A DNA stretch of 10,412 nt from an uncultured Streptococcus sp. GTDB taxonomy: Bacteria; Bacillota; Bacilli; Lactobacillales; Streptococcaceae. Shown one piece after another: positions 1 to 9,767 of the stretch (position 1 is its first letter; each line of letters begins with the position of its first letter). Location of the stretch: assembly GCA_934216185.1 (NCBI GenBank), contig CAKQBM010000066.1, positions 1-10,412 of the forward strand. The letters are read 5' to 3'. The notes beneath the pieces are model-generated. The model saw only the letters and a list, made by a program, of their open reading frames with translations, was not told the origin of the DNA and ran no database searches. The translations under genes and the position numbers were made by a program.

Positions 1-1068
1 ATTGATGACCATTCCAATCCCATGAAAGAGTCCATAGGCGATGTAGTACCAGGTCACACCGTGCCAAAATCCCATAATCAGCATATTTACAATATAGGCT
101 ACACTTGAGGTTACATTGCGATTCTTAAAGACCTTCTTTCTAGTCAATACCATGACCATTCGCATAAAGACAAAGTCACGGAACCAGAAAGATAGACTCA
201 TGTGCCAACGATTCCAAAATTCCTTTAAATCCCTTGATAAAAAGGGATTGTTAAAGTTGATAGGGCTACGGATTCCCATCAAATTTGAAATGGCTAAGGC
301 AAACATAGAATAACCTGCAAAGTCAAAGAAGAGCTCCAGACCAAATGTATACATAACTGCCAAGGCATAGAGGTTAAAGAAGCCACCTGACTGCAAGGCT
401 AAATTCTTCAGAGGAGGGAGTAAGGTCTCTCCTAAAACATGAGCTAGGATAAACTTGTACAAAAATCCCCACATGATATAGCGAACGGATTCTTCCAGCA
501 TATCCATCAACTCATCTTGCTCAGGAATGGTCTGATAATTTTCATTAAACCGCTTAAAGCGATCGATTGGACCACTTGAAAAAGTCGGCATGAAGAGAAG
601 GAAACGAAGGAATTCCCAGAGGGCGAAATCCTTAATCACTCCATCTCTCAGCTCGATGATAATTCCAACCGAACGAAAGGTCAGGTAAGAAATTCCCAAA
701 AACCCAAGCAAAGACTGCGTTCCATTGATAGCTGGCTGCACCTTGACAAAGATAATCGGAAGGAGGGACAGAAAACTAACTAGGTAGAAGACCCACTTGC
801 CATCCTTACTTTTTCGATAATGCTTGTAGAAAAGCAGGAGCAATATTTCCCAGCAAAGGTAAACACCCAAGGCAGCTAGTTGATTGGTCTTCCCACCTAC
901 CAACATGGTGACGATAAAGAAGAGGCTAACCAGCACTTCATACCAGGCAAAGCGTTTCTTGAAAAAGAGGCCGATAAAGATGGGCAAGGTTGCAGCAATC
1001 ACATAGACAAAATACTGAGGATTGCCATATGGCTCTAAATGAGGAAGCTGTTGAAAGAACTCCATCAT
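1..1068 (-). CDS. dltB: DltB, membrane O-acyltransferase for D-alanylation of teichoic acids (3' end outside window)
   Basis: DltB is an MBOAT-family membrane protein that takes D-alanine from the carrier DltC and passes it across the membrane towards teichoic acids. The frame is open from position 1068 to the left edge and gives 356 residues; the family is usually a little over 400, so roughly the last 55-60 are missing. Many hydrophobic segments are visible. The two MBOAT histidines are present: His289 in RWHMS and His336 in MGFWHG, the same numbers as the S. thermophilus enzyme. I chose the first of two tandem ATG codons (ATGATG) because GAGGTG lies 8 bases before it. This ATG overlaps the dltA stop by 4 bases (ATGA), which suggests translational coupling. 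No frameshift is seen. The call is secure from sequence resemblance and operon position. Confidence 0.96.
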   Translation of the reverse strand, partial: MMEFFQQLPHLEPYGNPQYFVYVIAATLPIFIGLFFKKRFAWYEVLVSLFFIVTMLVGGKTNQLAALGVYLCWEILLLLFYKHYRKSKDGKWVFYLVSFLSLLPIIFVKVQPAINGTQSLLGFLGISYLTFRSVGIIIELRDGVIKDFALWEFLRFLLFMPTFSSGPIDRFKRFNENYQTIPEQDELMDMLEESVRYIMWGFLYKFILAHVLGETLLPPLKNLALQSGGFFNLYALAVMYTFGLELFFDFAGYSMFALAISNLMGIRSPINFNNPFLSRDLKEFWNRWHMSLSFWFRDFVFMRMVMVLTRKKVFKNRNVTSSVAYIVNMLIMGFWHGVTWYYIAYGLFHGIGMVIN

Positions 1069-2615
1069 CTCTTGTTCACCTCGTTAATCAATCCTTTGAT
1101 GTCAATCTTCCCATTTGGAGTCAGTGGCAAACTGTCTCGATAAAGGAATTTAGACGGCATCATGTAGGACATCATGATATCTGTTAAATCTTCCTTGATA
1201 GCCTTGGTAATATCAATATCTCGCTCAAACTGCTCACGAACACCGTCTTTCAAGATGACATAAGCCAATAGATTTTGCACCTTGTGGTCTTTATTATAAC
1301 GTGGCACAGCTACAGCAGACTCGATAAAGCGAGACTTATTGAGATTTTGAGAGACATCTTCTAACTCAATGCGGTAACCGTTGAACTTAATCTGGAAGTC
1401 CATGCGTCCACCGTAGAGAAGCAAGCCCTCATCTGTCATGGTTCCCACATCGCCTGTGTGATAGGCTGGCAGACCTTCAAACTCAAAGAAGGCTTCCGCT
1501 GTTTTTTCAGGATTGTTCATATAACCTTTTGAAACAGCTGGTCCAGAAACAATGATTTCTCCCTGTTCGCCATTTGGCAGTTTATTTCCTTCCTCGTCAA
1601 TGATAAAGGTTGGAGAATCAGCCTTGGTATAGCCGATTGGTAGACGTTTGAGAGTCACTAACATCTCGTCTGTCACAGCAACTGCTGACAGGGCCACTGT
1701 CGCTTCTGTTGGGCCGTAAGCATTAATAATACGGGCATTTGGGAAACGCTCGCGCAGTTTTTGAGCTGTTTTGACCGTCAATTCTTCACCATCAAAGTAG
1801 AAATGCGTGATGCCAGGCATTTTCTCACTATTAAAGTCTTCAGACAACATGGCCATATCTGCAAAAGAAGGGGTTGATGTCCAGATAGCGATTGGCAATG
1901 AAAAGATGGTCGCAAAGAGTTGCTTAAAGTCCTGAGTAATAGCTGAAGGAAGAGCGAAGAGCGTACCACCTAATGCCAAGGTCGGCGCCCAGTACATGAC
2001 AGACAGGTCAAAAGAATAAGGTGGCTGAGCCAGCATTTGCGGACGACTTGGCGTCGCAAATTCCTTGTCCGTAATCATCCAGTTGGTAAAGCTGAGGAGG
2101 TTATCATGGGAAATCTGCACTCCCTTAGGCTTACCAGTTGTACCAGAAGTAAAGATGATGTAGTAATTATCATCGCCCTTGACTGGATGCGTGATTTCAT
2201 AGTTATTCCCTTGAGCAAAGGCTTCTTGAACCTGAGCTAGAGTCATCATCGGTGTAGAAACCTGCTCCAATGGAAAGTCTGAGATGGCAATAATCAAACT
2301 TGGCTCCGCTACTTCTAAAATAGCTGAAACCCGCTCCAAAGCCGAATGGCTATCAATGGGAATATAGGCATGACCTGACTTAGTCAACGCTACAAAAGTT
2401 GCCAACATCTCATATTCCTGACCACCAAAAACGACTACAGGAGACTTCTCTGGCAAATCCAGTTGATCAATGGCTGCAGCCAAACTATCCGAATCAGCCT
2501 TTAAATCGCCATAAGTGTGTTCCTGCCCTAAAACATTGTAAACAGGATAGCTAGGCTGTGTCTGAGCAAAATGCTCAATGGTTTCAATCATATCTACTAT
2601 TGGTTTATTTGACAC
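1065..2615 (-). CDS. dltA: DltA, D-alanine--D-alanyl carrier protein ligase
   Basis: This cytoplasmic ANL-superfamily adenylating enzyme activates D-alanine with ATP and loads it on the phosphopantetheine arm of DltC. It has 516 residues, full length. Visible motifs are the phosphate loop [11 protein letters not shown] (155-165), NAYGPTEA (298-305), HTGD (386-389), GYRIE (413-417) and the C-terminal catalytic lysine Lys503 in TPNGKID. The start is GTG, with AAGGAG 10 bases upstream (2626-2631). It begins 20 bases after the dltX stop, and its own stop overlaps the dltB start by 4 bases. One oddity is residue 275, in HFYFDGEEL: as I recall, the Bacillus enzymes have a cysteine here (FLFCGE) that has been linked to D-Ala selectivity. 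The identity call itself is not in doubt. Confidence 0.97.
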   Translation of the reverse strand: MSNKPIVDMIETIEHFAQTQPSYPVYNVLGQEHTYGDLKADSDSLAAAIDQLDLPEKSPVVVFGGQEYEMLATFVALTKSGHAYIPIDSHSALERVSAILEVAEPSLIIAISDFPLEQVSTPMMTLAQVQEAFAQGNNYEITHPVKGDDNYYIIFTSGTTGKPKGVQISHDNLLSFTNWMITDKEFATPSRPQMLAQPPYSFDLSVMYWAPTLALGGTLFALPSAITQDFKQLFATIFSLPIAIWTSTPSFADMAMLSEDFNSEKMPGITHFYFDGEELTVKTAQKLRERFPNARIINAYGPTEATVALSAVAVTDEMLVTLKRLPIGYTKADSPTFIIDEEGNKLPNGEQGEIIVSGPAVSKGYMNNPEKTAEAFFEFEGLPAYHTGDVGTMTDEGLLLYGGRMDFQIKFNGYRIELEDVSQNLNKSRFIESAVAVPRYNKDHKVQNLLAYVILKDGVREQFERDIDITKAIKEDLTDIMMSYMMPSKFLYRDSLPLTPNGKIDIKGLINEVNKR

Positions 2616-2635
2616 AATAGGAATTCTCCTTCAAG

Positions 2636-2767
2636 TTAAAATTCATTATAGATAAAGCTTCCTTGACCCTGACCAAGATAGCTAAAGAAGTAAAGCAGCC
2701 CTAGAAAGATAAGAAAATACAAGGCTGTCCGACCAAGAAAGAGGTACAATTCTTTTCTCTGTTTCAT
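2636..2767 (-). CDS. dltX: DltX, small membrane peptide of the D-alanylation pathway
   Basis: A 43-residue ORF directly upstream of dltA and easily missed because of its size. It starts with a basic segment (MKQRKE), continues with one hydrophobic membrane span of about 20 residues (roughly 8-30), and ends in GQGSFIYNEF. The terminal FIYNEF-type motif and the place before dltA are characteristic of DltX. DltX is known to be needed for D-alanine transfer to teichoic acid in other Firmicutes and is thought to act with DltB and DltD. The start is less certain than the identity: no good Shine-Dalgarno lies before the ATG at 2767, and the frame is open upstream, with an adjacent TTG as an alternative. 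A promoter ends about 60 bases upstream, so dltX is probably the first gene of the operon. Confidence 0.93.
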   Translation of the reverse strand: MKQRKELYLFLGRTALYFLIFLGLLYFFSYLGQGQGSFIYNEF

Positions 2768-2836
2768 CAAGAAAAACCATTCATTTCTGTAATTTTTGTT
2801 AAATAAGATGAACTCTTACTATAGTATTTTTCTACC

Positions 2837-2866
2837 ATTGTACCACTTTCTAGAGTAATTTTCCAA
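2837..2866 (-). promoter_or_regulatory. Probable dlt operon promoter
   Basis: On the minus strand TTGGAA (2866-2861) and TACAAT (2842-2837) are separated by 18 bases, and the -10 box is preceded by TG plus one base, an extended -10. Transcription would start near 2830, about 60 bases before dltX. This is a consensus match only. The leader between it and dltX is AT-rich and shows no strong structure. Confidence 0.65.
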
Positions 2867-2937
2867 TTGTTTGCCGTAGATTTTCATTATATTTAAGCTA
2901 ATTTTAAAAATTATGCGGTTTTTCTATGTATATTTTT

Positions 2938-2970
2938 AAAAAAGAGCCTGAGATTCTCATCTCAAGCTCT
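2938..2970 (-). terminator. Intrinsic terminator of the glpK-glpO-glpF operon
   Basis: Read on the minus strand, arms at 2970-2959 and 2954-2943 form a 12-bp stem (AGAGCTTGAGAT with ATCTCAGGCTCT, one U-G wobble). It closes a GAGA tetraloop and is followed by a run of T. It begins about 22 bases after the glpF stop and lies before the dlt promoter, so it separates the glp and dlt transcripts. Confidence 0.93.
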
Positions 2971-2992
2971 ATCAACATAATTGTCTTCTAGA

Positions 2993-3697
2993 TTAAAAAA
3001 GTGAGAACACAAGCACGGCCAAGGCTGCACCGATAACAGGTCCTACAACAGGAATCCAAGCGTAAGACCAGTCTCCGTCTCCCTTGTTTGAAATTGGCAA
3101 GATGCTGTGCATGATACGAGGTCCAAGGTCACGCGCAGGGTTCAAGGCATAACCTGTTGTCCCACCTAGTGATAGACCGATACCGACAATCAAAGTGCCC
3201 ACTGCAAAGGTTCCGATACCTGCCTGGAAATCGTAAAGACCCAAAGCAAAGATTGTCAACACCAATACAAAGGTTCCAAGGATTTCGCTAATCAAGTTTG
3301 ATACAGTATCTTTAATAGCTGGTCCTGTGCTGAAAGTAGCCAAGATATTTCCTGCATTTTCTTCTGCCTCATAATGCGGTTTGAATTGCAACCAAACCAA
3401 AATCTGACCGAGCATAGCCCCTGCGAACTGGGCTAAGATATAAGGCAAAACGGAAGCCCAAGGTAAGTCACCTTTTAAGGCCACACCAAGCGTCACAGCT
3501 GGGTTTAAATGAGCTGGGCTGAGTTTTCCAGATACAAAGACTGCAACCGCAACTGCAATTCCCCACCCCATAGTAATCACAATCCAACCTGAGCTGTTGC
3601 TCTTGGTTTTAGGAAGAACCACACCTGCAACAACACCATTTCCTAGAAGAATCAGGATTAAAGTCCCTAAAAATTCTCCAAATAATTCATTCATCAT
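2993..3697 (-). CDS. glpF: Glycerol uptake facilitator (aquaglyceroporin)
   Basis: A 234-residue major intrinsic protein that would let glycerol diffuse into the cell for GlpK to trap. Both pore signature motifs are present: HLNPAVTLG (Asn65-Pro-Ala) and ALNPARDLGPR (Asn186-Pro-Ala). The Arg189-Asp190 pair after the second motif is typical of glycerol-conducting members as opposed to strict water channels. Six hydrophobic segments can be traced, ending in a very hydrophobic C-terminus. Two tandem ATGs are possible; GGAG at 3706-3709 is 8 bases before the first, which I use. It is the last gene of the operon, about 70 bases after glpO, with a terminator downstream. The leader before it can fold into a long hairpin, so its level may differ from those of glpK and glpO. 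Confidence 0.96.
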   Translation of the reverse strand: MMNELFGEFLGTLILILLGNGVVAGVVLPKTKSNSSGWIVITMGWGIAVAVAVFVSGKLSPAHLNPAVTLGVALKGDLPWASVLPYILAQFAGAMLGQILVWLQFKPHYEAEENAGNILATFSTGPAIKDTVSNLISEILGTFVLVLTIFALGLYDFQAGIGTFAVGTLIVGIGLSLGGTTGYALNPARDLGPRIMHSILPISNKGDGDWSYAWIPVVGPVIGAALAVLVFSLF

Positions 3698-3712
3698 CTT
3701 TCTGTCTCCATT

Positions 3713-3759
3713 AAAAAGGAGGAGAGGGTAGACTAGGAGTCCTGCCCGCCACCTCTTTT
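3713..3759 (-). promoter_or_regulatory. Imperfect hairpin with U-tract between glpO and glpF (possible attenuator or processing site)
   Basis: On the minus strand a GC-rich stem can be drawn. Its inner part pairs GGACT with AGTCT (one G-U) around a CCT loop, then GGG with CCC (3747-3745 with 3728-3726). After an internal loop, GAGG pairs with CCTC, and AAAA pairs with the following T-run at 3717-3713. The shape resembles an imperfect terminator inside the operon. Possible roles are partial termination, RNA processing or mRNA stabilisation; none is shown by the sequence. Confidence 0.45.
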
Positions 3760-3767
3760 ATTTTTTC

Positions 3768-5594
3768 TTAATTTTTTAATTCTGCTAAATCGTTTTGAGC
3801 AAGAGCTGCTTCGACATCCGCACGGTAAGCTGCTTTTTCCACTTCTGTCCAGTCATAGAATCGTCCCATTTCATCCAAAACTGGCTCAACGATGCTATCC
3901 AAACTATCACGCATAAAGAGCATGTGGTTTGTACGACGAAGGAGGAAGTCAACTGGGCTAAGAGCCAACTCATTGCGCATTGCATAGTGAAGTGACAAGG
4001 TATCTGCCAAGCTGAGTCCTGGCGCTTGTTCCAAGCTGTGAGCAAGGGCAAAAACTTTCGGTGCATTTGAACCGTAAAGATTTGCCAGATAATGAGCTTC
4101 CTTGCTATCCAAGCCACGAGACACTCCAAGTTGCGCAAAGGCTTCGATTTCTGAGTCCACATTTGCTGGGTTCAATTCCCCACCTGAAACAGGGTAAGTC
4201 TTAGAATTGATGAGTTTAAAGCTACGGTCAAATTCTGCTTTGAGGATGTCAACCACGCGCTCCATAGCCCCTTCAGCCATCTTACGGTAATCTGTGATTT
4301 TACCACCAGCAAGAGTCAAAAGACCATTGTCATCACGGTCCAAGCTTGAACCACGAGAAACTGCAGATGGATCCAAATGTTTCTCAGAGGTACTGCTTTC
4401 AAGCTTGCTGACAGCAGCCTCAACATCTTCACGCGTTTTTTCTTTCGATAGATAAGCTTCGACAGTCGCAATCAAGTTGTTAAAGCTTTCATCACTGATG
4501 GTTCCGTTATTTCCTCCATTGTAGTCAGAAGCGCTATTGCCTGCAATCAATGGACGAAGACCTGCCCAGCTGCTTTCGATATCATCAATGGTGATGTTGG
4601 CTTCTGGGAAGCGGTTGTTGACAATGCCAAGTAGGTAATCTACGTCTTCCTGAGTCACTTTCGGATGTTCCAAATCACCTGTGTAGTCTGTATCCGTTGT
4701 ACCAAAGTAAGTCTTGTTTTCACGTGGGAGAACAAAGACCATACGGCCATCACCCAAACCTGTATCAAAGTAAACTGGCTGTGAAACCTTGATCTTGCTT
4801 GAATCCACTACCAAGTGCACTCCCTTAGTTGGACGCATTTGTGAGAATTGGGCTCCCTTATTAGACAAATTACGTACTTTATCACTCCAAGGACCTGTTG
4901 TATTGATAACCAGACGAGCCTTGATTTCAAAGACTTGGTCTGTCAACAAATCACGAGCTACAACACCTGTAATCTTGCCACTTTCATCAAAGAGGAAGCC
5001 TTCTGCCTTAACGTGGCTGGCAATGAGGGCACCGTCTTGGTTGGCACGTTTGATGTTTTCGATCACGAGACGTGCATCGTTGTTACGGAAGTCAAGGTAA
5101 ACCCCACCTCCTACCAAGCCTTCTTTCTTCAAGTTTGGCTGGCGTTCCAAGACTTCTTCTTTGCTCAAAACCTTGTTAGCAGCTGGAGTGTTATTAACTC
5201 CTGCCAAAAGGTCATACAAGTCCATGGCTACTTTGAGGCGGAAGAGGCTAAAGGTCGCTCCATCTTCATCGTAAACTGGCAAGAGCATTGGGTCCGGTTT
5301 TGGAATGTGTGGTGCGATTTGTTGAACCACTGCACGTTCAGAAACTGTATCTGAGACCACTTCTACGTCGAATTGTTTGAGGTAACGAAGACCTCCGTGA
5401 ACCAATTTTGTTGAACGGCTGGATGTTCCTTCTGCGAAGTCCTGCATTTCAATCAAACCAGTCTCAAGACCGCTAGCTGCTGCCTGCAAGGCTACACCAG
5501 CCCCTGTAATTCCCCCACCGATAATCAAGAGGTCCAGGGTGCGCTCCTGCATTTTTTGAATTGATAATTCACGTGTTTTCTTTGAAAATTCCAT
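3768..5594 (-). CDS. glpO: Alpha-glycerophosphate oxidase (H2O2-forming, FAD)
   Basis: This flavoprotein oxidises sn-glycerol-3-phosphate to dihydroxyacetone phosphate and passes electrons to O2, giving hydrogen peroxide. At 608 residues it has the usual streptococcal length. The N-terminal FAD-binding fold shows IIGGGITGAG (24-33), an acidic residue ending the second strand (IEM, 48-50) and the family motif SSRSTKLVHGG (58-68). A hydrophilic, low-complexity stretch at about 356-420 matches the extra segment that separates oxidases of this type from the respiratory dehydrogenases GlpD/GlpA. That is why I call it oxidase. The start is ATG with a weak AGAAAG 9 bases upstream. It lies 41 bases after glpK and no terminator separates them. 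The peroxide made here would add to that of pyruvate oxidase (not in this window). Confidence 0.96.
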   Translation of the reverse strand: MEFSKKTRELSIQKMQERTLDLLIIGGGITGAGVALQAAASGLETGLIEMQDFAEGTSSRSTKLVHGGLRYLKQFDVEVVSDTVSERAVVQQIAPHIPKPDPMLLPVYDEDGATFSLFRLKVAMDLYDLLAGVNNTPAANKVLSKEEVLERQPNLKKEGLVGGGVYLDFRNNDARLVIENIKRANQDGALIASHVKAEGFLFDESGKITGVVARDLLTDQVFEIKARLVINTTGPWSDKVRNLSNKGAQFSQMRPTKGVHLVVDSSKIKVSQPVYFDTGLGDGRMVFVLPRENKTYFGTTDTDYTGDLEHPKVTQEDVDYLLGIVNNRFPEANITIDDIESSWAGLRPLIAGNSASDYNGGNNGTISDESFNNLIATVEAYLSKEKTREDVEAAVSKLESSTSEKHLDPSAVSRGSSLDRDDNGLLTLAGGKITDYRKMAEGAMERVVDILKAEFDRSFKLINSKTYPVSGGELNPANVDSEIEAFAQLGVSRGLDSKEAHYLANLYGSNAPKVFALAHSLEQAPGLSLADTLSLHYAMRNELALSPVDFLLRRTNHMLFMRDSLDSIVEPVLDEMGRFYDWTEVEKAAYRADVEAALAQNDLAELKN

Positions 5595-5635
5595 TTTTAC
5601 ACACTTTCTAACTAAGTCGCTTTATTCTTCCAGTA

Positions 5636-7229
<1,594 letters not shown>

Positions 7230-7277
7230 CTTTTTTTAATTTTTAAAAAAACATGAGGAGATTGTGCGAATTTCACA

Positions 7278-7304
7278 AAAAGACCTGGAACAACCAAGCC
7301 TTTT
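7278..7304 (-). terminator. Intrinsic terminator of the Mga-like regulator gene
   Basis: On the minus strand arms 7304-7294 and 7288-7278 give an 11-bp stem (AAAAGGCTTGG with CCAGGTCTTTT, two G-U wobbles), a TTGTT loop and a following T-run. Its first bases lie inside the regulator's TAA stop. The wobbles become mismatches if read on the plus strand, so it is oriented for the minus strand. It should insulate glpK from regulator transcription. Confidence 0.85.
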
Positions 7305-8730
7305 AAGTGAATAATAACTGGCGAATCGCTGCCAAATCTTCCATATCCAAGTCATTTTTTAAATAATAGACCGGTGTCTGCTCCTTCTTATGAATCGGGT
7401 TATTGGTAACCAGCAAATCATAATGCCGAGTCCGGTCATAAGCTTCAATGGTAATGAAGCGATTGTATTCCAAATACCGTTTTAAAATGGCAGCCATCCT
7501 AGAAAAGACAAGAAAACCAGATGTCAAATCCAGACCAATTCGCATATGCTGACTACCATTTTCAGCCATATACTCTATCAACTGGAGCCATTCCCAGAGA
7601 ATTTTCTTATCCAAATCCGTCCCCTGATGAAAGGCAGGTAAAGCATGAAAAATCTCTTCTGCTGTCTCTTTAAAATCATGTTCCATCAGCAAATAAGGAT
7701 GACGATTCTCTGTCTGGTATCTGTACTGATCTTGTAAAATATAGCCCTTATATAGATAGACTTGAGCACAAAGCTGACTGAGTTCATAGGTGACATGGTC
7801 CTCTGTGTAGTCCCCTAGCAATTCCTCTTTCTTCATCTCTTGAATTAATTGCGTCAGCAAATCTGCCAACTGCCCTCCAAAACCAAGAATATACTCCATA
7901 GTATGAAGGGGAAGAATGCGATGAGATAGGAGGAAAGAGAAGAAAATCATCATCTCCCCATCCTCAGTTCCTAGAGGAAGGTGTTGCCCAGCAAAAAAGG
8001 ACGGAGCCTTTCTCAGCAAACGAAGATAGAAAATATTGTCAAAATACCCTCGCATTTTTTCTTCTATGACTTGAAACTGACAGGCATTGACCCGGAGACG
8101 TTGTTGACTGATGTAAGCCCAGAGAACCAGGTCCAATTTCTGACCCGAAGACAAGCTGGCACCGCAGATTTCCTCTAAACTGGCAATCTCCTGTTTTCTC
8201 TCTGGTTTCTGCATGTGACCTTCCCACTCCTGACTGGACCAAACCTTGCGGAAAAGACAGAAATAGAAGTAACGAATCTGATGCTCTGGACCTCGCCACC
8301 GTCCATTTTGGATGGATAAATCAAATTCTGACAAAATCTGATTTAGACTAGCCAAATGGCGACCAAGCGTGGCCTCGCTAATCATCAATTCTTGAGCCAG
8401 CTGATGGGCTAAAAACTGTTGGTGGTAGAGAAGATAAACAAGAATCTGGTATTTAACCGCATTCTCCAAAAACAGGCTCCTAATATCTCTCCCCTTGGTA
8501 GCTGCACCGATCGACAGACGCAGATTTTCATCTTCCAAGGAGATGTTCAGCTCTAAACCACTGTCCAAAGCCTTGTCATTGAGCAGGGTGACATATTTGG
8601 TTAGGGTTGCTTTTGAAAATCCTGTTTCCTCCATTACAGCCTTGACAGTCGTCTGAGACTCTTGTAATAGAAAGGAAAGGATTGAAAATTGGCCAGATTC
8701 AGCCTTTTCCATCAAGTCTCCTAAATACAT
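7303..8730 (-). CDS. Mga/PRD-type transcriptional regulator
   Basis: A 475-residue cytoplasmic protein with the build of the Mga/AtxA family of virulence and sugar-responsive regulators. Two winged helix-turn-helix-like regions are visible: about 26-50 ([23 protein letters not shown] in outline) and about 106-130 ([20 protein letters not shown] in outline). A long helical middle of about 155-390 would correspond to PRD-like domains. The C-terminal part, about 395-475, contains YDLLVTNNP and resembles an EIIB-like fold. I do not see clear canonical PRD phosphorylation histidines, though His270 and His276 fall in HRILPLH. The start is ATG with AAAGGGG about 7 bases upstream. It lies upstream of glpK in the same direction but has its own promoter and terminator. 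A role in controlling glp genes is inferred only from location, and other targets are equally possible. Confidence 0.85.
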   Translation of the reverse strand: MYLGDLMEKAESGQFSILSFLLQESQTTVKAVMEETGFSKATLTKYVTLLNDKALDSGLELNISLEDENLRLSIGAATKGRDIRSLFLENAVKYQILVYLLYHQQFLAHQLAQELMISEATLGRHLASLNQILSEFDLSIQNGRWRGPEHQIRYFYFCLFRKVWSSQEWEGHMQKPERKQEIASLEEICGASLSSGQKLDLVLWAYISQQRLRVNACQFQVIEEKMRGYFDNIFYLRLLRKAPSFFAGQHLPLGTEDGEMMIFFSFLLSHRILPLHTMEYILGFGGQLADLLTQLIQEMKKEELLGDYTEDHVTYELSQLCAQVYLYKGYILQDQYRYQTENRHPYLLMEHDFKETAEEIFHALPAFHQGTDLDKKILWEWLQLIEYMAENGSQHMRIGLDLTSGFLVFSRMAAILKRYLEYNRFITIEAYDRTRHYDLLVTNNPIHKKEQTPVYYLKNDLDMEDLAAIRQLLFT

Positions 8731-8757
8731 TTGTTACCCCTTTCATGTTCTACCTTA

Positions 8758-8768
8758 AGCATAGCATA
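8758..8768 (-). promoter_or_regulatory. Extended -10 promoter of the Mga-like regulator
   Basis: The minus strand reads TATGC followed by TATGCT, matching the pneumococcal extended -10 pattern TNTGNTATAAT at most positions. No strong -35 box is seen. The start of transcription would be near 8751, giving a leader of about 20 bases that holds the AAAGGGG ribosome site. Confidence 0.55.
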
Positions 8769-8876
8769 AATCTAACAAATGCTGAAATAATCTGTTTCTC
8801 TTTTTATTTTCATTCAGATTTCCTGGTCCATTATCCTGAAAATCAGCAAACACACGGCTCCCCCTTTGGGCATTTT

Positions 8877-8887
8877 TATGCTAAAAT
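8877..8887 (+). promoter_or_regulatory. Extended -10 promoter of hslO, possibly giving a leaderless mRNA
   Basis: TATGCTAAAAT fits the extended -10 pattern TNTGNTATAAT with one change in the hexamer. There is no recognisable -35 box. The hexamer ends at 8887 and the hslO ATG begins at 8895, so transcription is expected to start at or within one or two bases of the ATG. A small inverted repeat (GCAT-TTTT-ATGC, 8870-8881) overlaps the TG element. Confidence 0.6.
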
Positions 8888-8894
8888 AGTAGCT

Positions 8895-9767
8895 ATGGAT
8901 AAAATTATTAAAACTATATCAGAAAGCGGAGCCTTTCGTGCTTTTGTTCTTGATAGCACAGAAACCGTCCGCACTGCTCAAGAAAAACATCAAACCCAAG
9001 CTAGCTCAACTGTAGCGCTTGGTCGAACTCTTATCGCTAGCCAGATTCTCGCAGCCAATGAAAAAGGAAATACCAAACTAACAGTTAAAGTGCTGGGCTC
9101 TAGCTCTCTGGGTGCCATTATCACGGTCGCTGATACCAAGGGGAACGTCAAAGGCTATGTTCAAAATCCTGGTGTTGACATCAAAAAGACTGCAACTGGT
9201 GAAATTCTAGTCGGACCTTTTGTTGGAAATGGTCAATTTCTCGTTATCACAGACTACGGTACTGGAAATCCTTACAACTCTATGACTCCCCTCATCTCTG
9301 GGGAAATCGGTGAAGACCTTGCCTTTTACCTGACTGAAAGCCAACAAACCCCTTCTGCAGTCGGCCTCAATGTCCTTTTGGACGAAGAAGACAAGGTTAA
9401 GGTTGCTGGTGGTTTCCTAGTTCAAGTCTTGCCGGGAGCCAAGGAAGAAGAGATTGCTCGCTTTGAAAAACGCATCCAAGAAATGCCAGCTATCTCAACC
9501 CTTCTAGAAAGCGACGACCATATCGAAGCCCTCCTCAAGGCAATCTACGGTGACGAGGCTTACAAGCGTCTTTCTGAAGAAGAAATCCGTTTCCAATGTG
9601 ACTGTAGCCATGAACGTTTTATGAATGCTCTTGCCAGCCTTCCAAGCTCAGACTTACAGGAAATGAAAGAGGAAGACCATGGGGCAGAAATCACTTGTCA
9701 ATTCTGCCAAACAACTTACAACTTTGATGAAAACGACCTGGAGGAACTCATTCGTGACAAATCTTAA
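8895..9767 (+). CDS. hslO: Hsp33, redox-regulated holdase chaperone
   Basis: Hsp33 is a cytoplasmic chaperone that is switched on by oxidants: a zinc-binding four-cysteine centre forms disulfides, and the protein then holds unfolding clients. The 290 residues match the family length. The N-terminal core is followed by a C-terminal switch with Cys235-X-Cys237 and Cys268-X-X-Cys271, all four present. I start at the ATG opening [12 protein letters not shown], which matches the family start. The frame continues upstream to 8682, but that extension is unlike the family and runs through the promoter and the divergent regulator's start. No Shine-Dalgarno precedes the ATG. It is followed by, and overlaps, dusB. 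An oxidant-sensing chaperone fits an organism that makes its own H2O2, but no regulatory link to glpO is visible. Confidence 0.96.
   Translation: MDKIIKTISESGAFRAFVLDSTETVRTAQEKHQTQASSTVALGRTLIASQILAANEKGNTKLTVKVLGSSSLGAIITVADTKGNVKGYVQNPGVDIKKTATGEILVGPFVGNGQFLVITDYGTGNPYNSMTPLISGEIGEDLAFYLTESQQTPSAVGLNVLLDEEDKVKVAGGFLVQVLPGAKEEEIARFEKRIQEMPAISTLLESDDHIEALLKAIYGDEAYKRLSEEEIRFQCDCSHERFMNALASLPSSDLQEMKEEDHGAEITCQFCQTTYNFDENDLEELIRDKS

Noticed and set aside
2892..2908. TTTAAA-N5-CTTAAA on the minus strand, similar to the CiaR direct repeat TTTAAG-N5-TTTAAG, upstream of dlt
   Set aside because: Both half-sites deviate from consensus in an AT-rich stretch, and the spacing to the chosen -10 does not match known CiaR promoters. 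It is not strong enough to call.
4848..5354. 168-codon plus-strand ORF opposite glpO
   Set aside because: It is antisense to a conserved FAD-binding region, with no start context or family resemblance.
8806..8843. Inverted repeat ATTTTCA / TGAAAAT between the regulator and hslO
   Set aside because: The 7-base arms are AT-rich and 24 bases apart; this could easily be chance and gives no terminator or known operator.
8682..8894. Upstream extension of the hslO frame (about 71 extra residues)
   Set aside because: It is unlike Hsp33, overlaps the 5' end of the divergent regulator gene and crosses both promoters. The family start fits 8895.
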